From assembly GCA_945903555.1 (NCBI GenBank), contig CAMDOJ010000001.1, forward strand, positions 1 to 51,869: DNA of 51,869 nucleotides. Reading direction: 5' to 3'. The notes beneath the pieces are model-generated. The model did no database searches and had not been told where the DNA came from. It saw only the letters and a list, made by a program, of their open reading frames with translations. Of the stretch, positions 43,114 to 50,253 are shown in pieces. Both the position numbers and the translations under genes were made by a program. How positions within the stretch are numbered: position 1 is the first letter of the stretch; every line of letters starts with the position of its first letter. The stretch is from Chthoniobacter flavus. GTDB taxonomy: Bacteria > Verrucomicrobiota > Verrucomicrobiia > Chthoniobacterales > Terrimicrobiaceae.

Positions 43114-43533
43114 CTAGCTTGATGTGCTCTTGGAGACCGTGACGAAGTTAATCCCCGCCTCGCGTATATAGGTCATATCATCTGAAATCTTTCTGAGAAG
43201 AAGGATGCCAAGGCCTTCTGTGGGGCGATCCTCGGCGGGAAGATTGGTATCTGGTTCTTGAACTTCGAGTGGATTAAAAAAAGCACCATCATCGCGGTAT
43301 TGAATCAAGAGTTGATCTTTTTCGACAATAATTTCGACGTGGATGAGGTGTTCCTGATTGTCGGTGTAGCCGAGGTTGATCACATTTGTGGCGAGTTCCT
43401 CTATTGCGAGAATGGTCACATAGGAAGCATCTGGAGTCAGATTAAATGGAGTAAGCCAGCTCAACGCCTCATCCAGACCCTTGGACAGATCGGGCAGGTT
43501 GTTTTTGAATTCCAGTTTCAGGTTGTTGGTCAT
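43114..43533 (-). CDS. RsbW-like serine kinase/anti-sigma type ATPase
   Basis: A 139-residue stand-alone GHKL ATPase domain of the HATPase_c_2 (RsbW/SpoIIAB) type. The N box is AIEELATNVINLGY (N50), the G1 box YRDDGAFFNPLE, and the G2 region GLGILLLRKISDDMTYIREA. Such proteins bind sigma factors or phosphorylate STAS-domain anti-antagonists. No sigma factor, STAS protein or PP2C phosphatase is adjacent, so the partner is unknown; the PP2C at 7013 is far away. It sits between a response regulator and a histidine kinase on the same strand. Confidence 0.87.
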   Translation of the reverse strand: MTNNLKLEFKNNLPDLSKGLDEALSWLTPFNLTPDASYVTILAIEELATNVINLGYTDNQEHLIHVEIIVEKDQLLIQYRDDGAFFNPLEVQEPDTNLPAEDRPTEGLGILLLRKISDDMTYIREAGINFVTVSKSTSS

Positions 43534-43707
43534 GGTAGGAATTAATTTTGAATGAGGAAAAAACTGTTACCCGATGAGACGTTTTTTAAAAGGATCGTGG
43601 GGTGAGACACTTGACATTGAATAAGTATATTATTCTTCTCTAGCTTGAAATATTTAAACTCGTCGAGTCTTATGATTGGTCGGGGGGGCGAGTTCTAATC
43701 ATCTTCG

Positions 43708-44076
43708 TCACAATTTACTGAGTTGGATTTGCATTTTTTCGAGGAGACGTTCTAGGTCCACAGGCTTAGTATCGTAGTCGTCGCAGCCTGATTCTAACGC
43801 TTTATCCAAGTCACTAGAAAGGGAATACGCGCTGAGTCCGATCACCGGAATGCGCGCCGTGGAGGAATCGCTTTTTAACGTTCGGGTTGCTGTCCATCCG
43901 TCCATCACGGGAAGACTCATGTCCATCAGAATGAGATCTGGGATTTCGCTGCGGGCCATTTCTACACCTTGGGCCCCGTCGAGGGCCATGATCACAGCGA
44001 AACCCCGGCGACGGAGGCGCCGCGAAAGCATATCGCGGTTCATCTCATTGTCTTCGACTAGAAGAATCTTAGGCAT
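43708..44076 (-). CDS. Single-domain response regulator (CheY/DivK type)
   Basis: A 122-residue receiver domain with nothing attached. The acidic pocket E8/D9 is in LLVEDNEMNRDML, the phospho-acceptor D52 in LILMDMSLPVMDGW, the conserved Ser in VIGLSAYS, and the lysine K104 in YDTKPVD. The VEDNEMNRDMLSRRL opening and DTKPVD ending are typical of receivers linked to hybrid kinases and DivK. With no output domain it should work by protein-protein contact or in a phosphorelay, possibly with the kinase at 42093. Confidence 0.93.
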   Translation of the reverse strand: MPKILLVEDNEMNRDMLSRRLRRRGFAVIMALDGAQGVEMARSEIPDLILMDMSLPVMDGWTATRTLKSDSSTARIPVIGLSAYSLSSDLDKALESGCDDYDTKPVDLERLLEKMQIQLSKL

Positions 44077-44138
44077 GACTACGTGGTTTTAGGAGTCCGT
44101 TCATTTAAAGACAAGCCGTAAACTGGAGCCGTCGAGAG

Positions 44139-44167
44139 GTTGACGATCGCTGGATTGATCGTTCAAC
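44139..44167. other. Inverted repeat upstream of tatA
   Basis: GTTGACGATC at 44139-44148 pairs with GATCGTTCAAC at 44157-44167 (ten pairs with one bulged T) around an 8-base loop. It lies in the gap between the divergent response regulator and tatA genes, about 58 bases before the tatA start, and has no T run after it. A regulator binding site is more likely than a terminator. Confidence 0.4.
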
Positions 44168-44224
44168 GTGAGCGAGTGAGGGAGGGAGCTTGCTAAGGTA
44201 GAAAAGATGTGGTTTTTGTGAGTG

Positions 44225-44542
44225 ATGTCCTATTTCTTGTTCGCCTTTTCGGCTCCTGGTTTTCCCGAGCTGATTTTTATTTTCTTACTCTGTCTCTTGC
44301 TTTTCGGTGCAAAGAAATTGCCGGAACTTGCGAAGGGGCTTGGTAAAAGCTTGGGGGAATTTCAAAAAGCCAAGGCGGAATTCGAGCGCGAAATCGCCAA
44401 AGCAGCCCTGCCAGTAGAAGTGAAGGGCCAACCGGATAAAGTCGCCCACTCCGTCTATTCGGTTGCGGCGTCTTCATCTTCTGAGTTAGAGGCGCGAGAG
44501 ACTTCCGAGACTCAGTCCGAGGTCTCGCCCGTGAAGTCTTGA
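44225..44542 (+). CDS. tatA: Twin-arginine translocase TatA/TatE-type protein
   Basis: A 105-residue Tat pore component. It has a short N-terminus, a membrane helix (FPELIFIFLLCLLLFGAKKL) ending in the family FG-hinge, the amphipathic helix LPELAKGLGKSLGEFQKAKA, then a charged and Ser/Glu-rich tail. The LLLFGAKKLPELAKGLGKS phrase is diagnostic for TatA/B. TatB cannot be fully excluded, but the segment matches TatA better. ATG 44225 is used; a GTG one codon earlier is possible. A Tat-signal-bearing PhoX-like protein is encoded about 600 bases away. tatC is not in the window. Confidence 0.9.
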   Translation: MSYFLFAFSAPGFPELIFIFLLCLLLFGAKKLPELAKGLGKSLGEFQKAKAEFEREIAKAALPVEVKGQPDKVAHSVYSVAASSSSELEARETSETQSEVSPVKS

Positions 44543-44557
44543 TGTCAGCGCACGGCT

Positions 44558-45061
44558 TTAGTTCGTCTGTATGAAGCTGCCGTTGGGAAGTTGGCGGAAG
44601 AGCGGTCTTCCACCCGGATAAGCAGAGATGTAAGTGCCATCAGGTTGCTGGACATAGCTAGGATTGACCGGAGCAAAGCCTCCATTAGATGTGCGAATGT
44701 AGAATTGCTGGTTGACGGGCTGCTGCTGATAACCAGGCTGCTGCTGATAACCGGACTGCTGCTGATAACCGGACTGCTGGCGCTGATCGCCCCCTCCGCC
44801 CGCCTTCGGAATAAAGGCATTGATGGCCTGTGATCCTACGCTTCCCGCCCCAGCAGAGATCGCGCCAGCAGCGACAGGATTCACTCCGCGCATCATGGCA
44901 CCAGTGCCTGCACCGATGCCTGCCGCGGTAACGGCTTGCAGTGTGGCTGCGCCCATCGGGGTCATGACAGAGCGCGAGCGTCCATCGGGTCCCATTTCCG
45001 TGGTGCATCCGGTGATTAACATAACGGTCGAGAAAAGTGAGAGCAAGGATGTGGTTTTCAT
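44558..45061 (-). CDS. Glycine-zipper lipoprotein with Gln/Tyr repeats
   Basis: A 167-residue envelope protein starting MKTTSLLSLFSTVMLITGC, a lipoprotein signal with lipobox ITGC. The mature part begins with a small-residue zipper (TLQAVTAAGIGAGTGAMMRG, then AAGAISAGAGSVG), which often inserts in or lies along membranes. A repeat of SGYQQQ hexapeptides follows, coded by three 18-bp units, and then an aromatic/glycine C-terminal domain. No function is known for this architecture. An in-frame ATG six codons upstream is possible but weakens the signal peptide. It converges on tatA. Confidence 0.78.
   Translation of the reverse strand: MKTTSLLSLFSTVMLITGCTTEMGPDGRSRSVMTPMGAATLQAVTAAGIGAGTGAMMRGVNPVAAGAISAGAGSVGSQAINAFIPKAGGGGDQRQQSGYQQQSGYQQQPGYQQQPVNQQFYIRTSNGGFAPVNPSYVQQPDGTYISAYPGGRPLFRQLPNGSFIQTN
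44720..44773 (+). repeat. Three 18-bp tandem repeats inside the lipoprotein gene
   Basis: Units at 44720-44737, 44738-44755 and 44756-44773; the last two are identical and the first differs by a few bases. Read on the minus strand they code the repeated hexapeptide SGYQQQ/PGYQQQ. The 18-base period keeps the reading frame when units are gained or lost. Confidence 0.85.
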
Positions 45062-45140
45062 GTGTGTGTTCATTATCAAATCATCGTGAGGAAAATCAAC
45101 CGCTTTTTGCCTCAGTATATGCCCTAGGATTGATCAAAAA

Positions 45141-46520
45141 TCAACCGACCTGCCGGTTGGCCCACGGGCCTTCGATGGCAACAGTGATCCCCGTTTTTTG
45201 AATGTTCGCAAATAGCGTTTTGTAATCAGGCGAGAAGCAGACGCCCGCGAGTTCGGAGGAATTATAGGAATTGCTGGCGATGTGGTAGTATTGGCCTTGC
45301 GGCGTGATTCCGACGATTCGGCAGGAGTGTTTGTCGTAGGTGTCCTCGGCGATGATCACATCTCCATAGTTGGAAATCGTGAGATTATCGGCATAGGAGA
45401 GGATACTCGCATCCTTGCTTTCCACGAATAGCTCCAACGTACCCCCGTCAGTGCCGGCCTTCCTCGAAGGGCGGTAACGGAAGATTTGCCCTTCCTTGAT
45501 GTGCCCGCCATTGGTGCAGGCAAAATAAATTTCGTCGTTGGCATACCACATCCCTTCGGCTCGAGCGAAAACCGCTGCGCCTTTGGATTGAGCTTGGTGG
45601 CGCAGATCGTCTTTCGGGGACTCCACCTCATCGAGGTCGACCCAAGTGACATCATAGGAGCGACACTCCTCAAACGTGCTGCTTTCCCAGTTCCGTGTGT
45701 CACATTTCGAGATGCCTTTGATTGCCAGAGCCTGCAAGAGCCCGCCGTCCATAAGCCTCCCAGGCGTGCGTGGAATAAACCGATAGATGGTCCCGTCTGG
45801 CAGATCCTCTGTTTGGTAAACATAGGAATTCACGGGATCCACCGCGACGGCTTCATGGCGGAATCGCCCCATCGCTTTGAGTGGAACCGCCTTTTGCAGC
45901 CCCACTCTCTCGGTCGCCTGAACCTCAAAGTTGTAGCCATGATCTTGCTTCCAGTCACCACCGGCTAAAATGTTATCGGTCTCTTCGCATGTGATCCAAC
46001 TGCCCCAGGGTGTTGACCCTCCGGCGCAATTTCGCTCTGTGCCACCCAAGCTCAAATACTCTGTTTCGATCTTTCCAGTGGCGGGATTGTAGATGTGTGT
46101 CGTCGTTCCTCCGAGCATGGGATTTTTGACTCCGGCATCATAGAGTTGGTCTTGGATCTTGGGAGTCAGCAGACGATGATTGCTGCCGAATGCGCCCTCG
46201 TTGTCTTTAGCTGAAATATCGATCTCATGATTCATGATCAAAATCACCCGACCATCTTTTCCCGGGAAGGCTGCCATCCCATCAGGTCTGGCTGGCAACC
46301 TTAGCCCATCCGACATGATTCGTCCCTTTTTTGCGATGACTCGGTAGGAAAAACCCTCGGGTAGATCTAGGATTCGCGCAGGGTCAGGCCGTAGCGCACC
46401 ATACCCGACGATCGTGGGAGTTAGTGTCGTCCTCTCCGCCGCAAACAGAGAGTAGGAGCGCAATCCCGCAAACCCGAGAGCAGCCAAGCCGGCGCGCTTA
46501 ATAAATTGTCTTCGATTCAT
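45141..46520 (-). CDS. PhoX-like (DUF839) phosphatase with Tat signal
   Basis: A 459-residue protein with a twin-arginine signal, MNRRQFIKRAGLAALGFAGL, so it should be exported folded. The body matches the PhoX/DUF839 beta-propeller family: LIMNHEIDI, NCAGGSTPWGSWITCEET, GRFRHEAVAVDP with a Glu in the cluster region, and TEDLPDGTIYRFIPRTPG. PhoX enzymes are Ca2+/Fe-dependent alkaline phosphatases of the periplasm or surface that release phosphate from organic esters. This protein is shorter than classical PhoX (over 550 residues), so activity is likely but not certain. It is followed by the lipoprotein gene on the same strand; a phosphate box was not identified. Confidence 0.87.
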   Translation of the reverse strand: MNRRQFIKRAGLAALGFAGLRSYSLFAAERTTLTPTIVGYGALRPDPARILDLPEGFSYRVIAKKGRIMSDGLRLPARPDGMAAFPGKDGRVILIMNHEIDISAKDNEGAFGSNHRLLTPKIQDQLYDAGVKNPMLGGTTTHIYNPATGKIETEYLSLGGTERNCAGGSTPWGSWITCEETDNILAGGDWKQDHGYNFEVQATERVGLQKAVPLKAMGRFRHEAVAVDPVNSYVYQTEDLPDGTIYRFIPRTPGRLMDGGLLQALAIKGISKCDTRNWESSTFEECRSYDVTWVDLDEVESPKDDLRHQAQSKGAAVFARAEGMWYANDEIYFACTNGGHIKEGQIFRYRPSRKAGTDGGTLELFVESKDASILSYADNLTISNYGDVIIAEDTYDKHSCRIVGITPQGQYYHIASNSYNSSELAGVCFSPDYKTLFANIQKTGITVAIEGPWANRQVG

Positions 46521-46635
46521 CAGGTTGGGGACAAGAGCTAAGTTGGAGCAAGTTTTTTAGGATAAAGTTTTACAGTTTTGAGCACCTTGCATGGGGGGCG
46601 AGACCGAAAACTAGCCGTATTCTCTTGGGGGCTGA

Positions 46636-47202
46636 TTACTTGCTGCCGGGCTTGATGGCTGTCGAGCCAACGAGGTCGGGTGGTAGGTTGTCGGGGGAGA
46701 AGGTTTCGACATTCATTTTGACGAGGGAGACAAACGGACATCCGAAATCCGGTAAATTTCCGCCACTCCGATCAACGATGCTGCCTGCGGCGAGGACGAT
46801 GCCGCCGTGGTCGCGGATGATCTGAATGGTCTCTTGAACTCTGCCGCCACGGGTCACGACATCCTCGGCGACGACAAATTGCTCGCCGGGCTTAATTTGA
46901 AATCCTCGGCGCAGAACGAGGCCGCCATCGCCGTCCTTCTCCACGAAGATGTGTTTTTTGCCAAGGTGGCGGGCGACTTCTTGTCCGACGATGATGCCGC
47001 CAACGGCCGGAGAAACGACGGTGACGGCGGGATAGGGACGAAGTTGATCGGCGAGCAGTCCGCAAACTTCGGAGGCGATCGCCGCATCCTGCAATAGCAG
47101 GGCGCATTGAAAAAACTCACGGCTATGCAATCCGCTTCGAAGCAGAAAGTGCCCGTGAAGAAGGGCGCCGGTTTTGTGAAAATATTCGAGAACCTTGTCC
47201 AT
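46636..47202 (-). CDS. pyrE: Orotate phosphoribosyltransferase
   Basis: Type I phosphoribosyltransferase making orotidine 5'-phosphate from orotate and PRPP in pyrimidine synthesis. The 188-residue protein has LRSGLHSREFFQCALLLQ near the start, VVSPAVGGIIVGQEVAR, the flexible-loop VEKDGDGG, and the PRPP motif FVVAEDVVTRGGR at about 109-121. Length is slightly short of the usual 200-215 but all parts are present. It lies 23 bases after the thioredoxin-like gene, probably in one transcript. Confidence 0.92.
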   Translation of the reverse strand: MDKVLEYFHKTGALLHGHFLLRSGLHSREFFQCALLLQDAAIASEVCGLLADQLRPYPAVTVVSPAVGGIIVGQEVARHLGKKHIFVEKDGDGGLVLRRGFQIKPGEQFVVAEDVVTRGGRVQETIQIIRDHGGIVLAAGSIVDRSGGNLPDFGCPFVSLVKMNVETFSPDNLPPDLVGSTAIKPGSK

Positions 47203-47225
47203 AGTGCCGTGCGTGCGAGGTCGAA

Positions 47226-47654
47226 TTATTTCTGATTATCCTGCACCCATTTGAGGAAGGCCTCGGGCGTTCTGAGTTGGTAGCCGACAATGCGGGCGAC
47301 TTCTTTGCCCGTGCTATCAAGGAGGATCAATGTGGGAAATCCCTCGACTTGATATTTTTGGGAGAGGGCTTCGTTGGCGGCTTTGAGCTCGGCGGATTGT
47401 TCTTTCGCTCGGGGAAAGTCGAACTTCACCAAGACGAGATTTTTTTTAGCAAAATCCTCAAAGGCGGGCTGCTCAAACACATCTTTTGTGAGTTTCATGC
47501 AGGGTGGGCACCAATCGGAGCCGGTGAACTCGAGGAGAATGGGCTTTTTGCTCGAAGCCGCTTGTGAGAGAGCGGTGGGGTAGTCGGTGCCCCAGATATC
47601 CGAGGCATGGAGGCTGGTCGTGGCAAGAAAGAGGCAGAGTAAAAGGCGTTTCAT
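47226..47654 (-). CDS. Secreted thioredoxin-like protein
   Basis: A 142-residue protein with a cleavable signal (MKRLLLCLFLATTSLHA) and a thioredoxin_7/DsbD-gamma-like domain. The active site is FTGSDWCPPC, a CxxC motif with Pro-Pro, and the cis-proline is in VEGFPTLILLDSTG. It should act in the periplasm as a disulfide reductant or isomerase. I chose this ATG for the signal peptide; in-frame upstream starts (up to 47771) would add residues with no signal character. It is followed by pyrE after 23 bases. Confidence 0.88.
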   Translation of the reverse strand: MKRLLLCLFLATTSLHASDIWGTDYPTALSQAASSKKPILLEFTGSDWCPPCMKLTKDVFEQPAFEDFAKKNLVLVKFDFPRAKEQSAELKAANEALSQKYQVEGFPTLILLDSTGKEVARIVGYQLRTPEAFLKWVQDNQK

Positions 47655-48009
47655 GACCTTAAGCATGACCTCATTCGAGGGGATTTCAATGAGAAAACCG
47701 AATCTGGGAGGGTGTTGAATGCTGTGGCACGCGTAAAAAATTGGACACCGACGGCGCGGCGTCCCTACCATTTGTCAGGATGTGCTGCCGCACCATTCGC
47801 GATGCAAACTCCTCTGCGCCCGTATCACCAACCGCCCCTCGTTTCGAGGGTAGGGATCCGCCTTCGGGAACTCCGGCGTGAAGATTGGCGCGCCGCAGTC
47901 GTCCGACTCCCCCGCCAGAGGTGCCTCCGCATCCCAGAAGCTGCGTAGTCGCTCCAACCTGAGATCTACGAACCGGAAGAAGCGCGTAAAATAGCGCGCG
48001 GCGGGTATT
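47655..48009. other. Gene-poor, GC-rich segment with repeat-like hairpin
   Basis: About 350 bases without a convincing gene. From about 47700 the composition is visibly more GC-rich than the neighbours. It begins with a hairpin (GGACACCG/CGGCGTCC at 47743-47764, one mismatch) followed by CTACCA. An open minus-strand frame (47775-48077) runs through it into the next gene, but its arginine-rich reading has no recognisable domain. The combination looks like a dispersed intergenic repeat or a decayed mobile element; copies elsewhere in the genome would prove it. Confidence 0.45.
47743..47764. repeat. Possible REP-like palindrome
   Basis: GGACACCG pairs with CGGCGTCC (7 of 8 positions) around ACGGCG. 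It is an isolated GC-rich hairpin, preceded by a run of A, in a segment of atypical composition. No second copy was seen in this window. Confidence 0.35.
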
Positions 48010-48723
48010 TTATTTAGCGGGTTTTTTTGCTCCCTTGGCAACTTTGGCTGATTTCGGGGCCTCAGCAGGCGCATCATCTTGGGGTTCGTCTATCTCGGGG
48101 GAAAGGAGGGGGCCCGCTGCCGGTTCGTCTATCTCGGGGGAGAGCGGGAGGCCTGCTGCAGGTTCCTCTTTAGCGGTCGCATCCGCGTTCATTTGCTCGA
48201 AGAGTTTGGCGGGATCGAACGGTTCCTCGGCCGAGGAAGCGGACTGGGTGTTCTGAATTTCCGAGAGAAGAGGAGCAAACCCCGAGCTTGGCGACGGCAC
48301 TGGTGTAGATTGATGAGTGGGCTTTTCCACTTCGGGAATCTTGACGACGATTTGATCAACAATTTCAAAAATTTCCTCTTCTGCGCGGATGGTGTCAGCG
48401 GCTTTGATAACGAAAGGTTCGCGGGTACTCTCGTCACCATACTGGATCCAACCTTGGATTGAAGATTCGCGTGAGCTACCGGTCATTCGTGACTGGACTA
48501 AGGCACTGGTCTTCTGCACGCCGCTATCCGAGGTGAGAAGGACTTGGAGCGAGCTCGAGTTATCGGTGAAGTTTGTGAATCTCTTCAGGCTCCACTTGCC
48601 GCCAGAGGAGGGAGGAGCAGATAGGGCATCCTTCAAAAAATTTTCTGCAATGGCAACAAATCCGAACGAGGTTAACTTCATAGGAATATACGTATCAACA
48701 CTGGATTCGTTTGTCTCTGTCAA
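48010..48723 (-). CDS. Unknown protein with acidic repeats and lysine-rich tail
   Basis: A 237-residue protein with no recognised domain. The N-terminal 110 residues read as a folded alpha/beta region (KLTSFGFVAIAENFLKDAL, WSLKRFTNFTDNSSSLQVLL). Then comes a Pro/Ser/Glu-rich stretch with two near-identical 13-residue repeats (EEPAAGLPLSPEI and DEPAAGPLLSPEI). The end, KSAKVAKGAKKPAK, is basic, like tails that bind nucleic acid or acidic partners. No signal peptide. The start could be here or at codon 15 (MKLTSFGF). It is divergent from the sigma54 activator gene, 85 bases away. Confidence 0.65.
   Translation of the reverse strand: MTETNESSVDTYIPMKLTSFGFVAIAENFLKDALSAPPSSGGKWSLKRFTNFTDNSSSLQVLLTSDSGVQKTSALVQSRMTGSSRESSIQGWIQYGDESTREPFVIKAADTIRAEEEIFEIVDQIVVKIPEVEKPTHQSTPVPSPSSGFAPLLSEIQNTQSASSAEEPFDPAKLFEQMNADATAKEEPAAGLPLSPEIDEPAAGPLLSPEIDEPQDDAPAEAPKSAKVAKGAKKPAK
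48083..48160 (+). repeat. Two 39-bp tandem repeats in the unknown gene
   Basis: Units 48083-48121 and 48122-48160 begin with the same GGTTCGTCTATCTCGGGGG and differ in a few later bases. A third GGTTC starts at 48161. Each unit codes the 13-residue repeat LSPEIDEPAAG-. The period is a multiple of three, so the frame is kept. Confidence 0.75.
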
Positions 48724-48808
48724 GTTCTGCCTGCAACGGGGTGCCGATAAGCTAAACTTTTATTGGCATTACTAAAAAGGGGTAAGTATCATAGTCAGTC
48801 TAAAAGTA

Positions 48809-50242
48809 ATGGCGCTTGATCGCATATTGGTGGTTGATGACACCCCTATCATTCGAAAAACCCTCGAGGAACAACTCCGAGGTAAGCGGTATGCTGTGTC
48901 CACGGCCGCTTCCTTGGCCGAGGCGGAAAAGCGATTTGCGTCGGGTCATTTCGATCTCGTGTTTTTGGATATGGAGCTTCCGGATGGCAACGGGAAGGTC
49001 TTTATCGAGAAGGTATCCCATTTAGAGGACAAGCCCCTCGTTGTCATGATCACGGCCAATGGGTCGGTCGAGACGGTGGTCGAGTGCATGCGCTCGGGGG
49101 CATTTGATTACGTTCAAAAGCCATTCTCAAAAATGCAGATTGATCTGGTCTTGAAGAAGGCTGCGGAATTCCAGCGCGCAGTGAAGGTGACGGATTTTCT
49201 CAATCGGGCGAGTATTTCCAACCGTGAGATCATCGGGAAAAGCCCCGTCATCGTTCAACTTCGGAATTTGATTAATCGGGTCGGACGAACCAATGCCACG
49301 GTGATGATCTGTGGTGAAAATGGAACCGGAAAAGAACTCGTCGCCAACGAAATTTTTCTCAATAGCAATCGCAGCAGCAAGCCGTTCATCAAGGTGAACT
49401 GCGCAGCCATTTCGGAAGCCCTCATCGAGAGCGAGTTTTTTGGACATGAGAAAGGCTCTTTCACTGGTGCGACCGACCAACGTGACGGGCGATTTGAGTT
49501 GGCGGACGGAGGCACGATCTTGCTGGATGAGGTGAGTGAAATCTCTCTCGGTCTTCAGGCGAAACTTCTGCGTGTCCTGCAAGAGCGCGAGTTCGAGAGG
49601 GTGGGGGGCAACAAGACGATCAAAGTGGATGTTCGTGTTTTGGCTACGACGAATCGTGACCTTTTAAAAGCCGTCGCCAAAGGGGAATTCCGCGAAGATC
49701 TTTACTATCGCTTGAATGTATTTCCTCTCAGCGTTCCGCCCTTGCGGGATCGTGTGGGTGATGTCGAGTTACTGGCGAATCACTTTCTTGAGCGATTTAC
49801 GCGGGAGCACGGTTTGAAAACGGGTGGCTTTTCTGACAGCGCAATGAAGGGGTTGCTGGCTCATCACTGGCCAGGGAATGTGCGCGAGTTGCAGAATGTC
49901 GTTGAGCGCGCCGCTATTCTCGCCGAAGAGAATGTGCCAATCAGCGCCGAATTGATGGGGCTTGTGGTACCGCCTGCTCTCGCCCCATCAGCCACCCCGG
50001 TTGCGGCTAAGGCGACCGCATTTGCGCCTGTTGAGCAATCTGTTCCCGTCGCGTCTCCGTCCACCAATGGCGCGGTGATCCCACTCCACGAGATGGAAAA
50101 GCAGGCTATCCTCGAAGCTTTGAAAAAAACGGATGGCAACCGCACGCATGCGGCCGAACTCCTTCAGATCAGCATTCGTACGCTGAGAAACAAGTTGGCC
50201 GAATACCGGGTTCAAGAAACTGAAGAGCCAACTCTGAACTGA
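48809..50242 (+). CDS. NtrC-type sigma54-dependent response regulator
   Basis: A 477-residue three-domain activator. The receiver (about 4-120) has D54 in LVFLDMELPDGNG and K104 in VQKPF. The AAA+ domain (about 140-385) has Walker A GENGTGKE (169-176), the sigma54-contact loop GSFTGA (216-221, Ser in place of the usual Ala), Walker B GGTILLDEV, and RVLATTNRDL with the arginine-finger region YYRLNVFPLSVPPLRDR. An Ala/Pro-rich linker leads to a Fis-type helix-turn-helix at the C-terminus (about 430-465). It needs RpoN to activate -24/-12 promoters. No cognate kinase is adjacent. No good Shine-Dalgarno is present, but the receiver start MALDRILVVDD is clear. Confidence 0.95.
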   Translation: MALDRILVVDDTPIIRKTLEEQLRGKRYAVSTAASLAEAEKRFASGHFDLVFLDMELPDGNGKVFIEKVSHLEDKPLVVMITANGSVETVVECMRSGAFDYVQKPFSKMQIDLVLKKAAEFQRAVKVTDFLNRASISNREIIGKSPVIVQLRNLINRVGRTNATVMICGENGTGKELVANEIFLNSNRSSKPFIKVNCAAISEALIESEFFGHEKGSFTGATDQRDGRFELADGGTILLDEVSEISLGLQAKLLRVLQEREFERVGGNKTIKVDVRVLATTNRDLLKAVAKGEFREDLYYRLNVFPLSVPPLRDRVGDVELLANHFLERFTREHGLKTGGFSDSAMKGLLAHHWPGNVRELQNVVERAAILAEENVPISAELMGLVVPPALAPSATPVAAKATAFAPVEQSVPVASPSTNGAVIPLHEMEKQAILEALKKTDGNRTHAAELLQISIRTLRNKLAEYRVQETEEPTLN

Positions 50243-50253
50243 GAATCGCTTCG

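Noticed and set aside
43649..43663. ACTCG/CGAGT palindrome in the gap between the response regulator and the RsbW-like gene
   Set aside because: The arms are only five bases long and no second copy or nearby promoter supports a function.
44720..44780. CTG-rich direct repeats as a CRISPR array
   Set aside because: The units are contiguous, without spacers, and in frame within a protein-coding gene.
47775..48077. A 100-codon minus-strand frame in the GC-rich intergenic segment
   Set aside because: It begins inside the end of the neighbouring gene, has no ribosome site and no known domain; better explained as repeat-like DNA.
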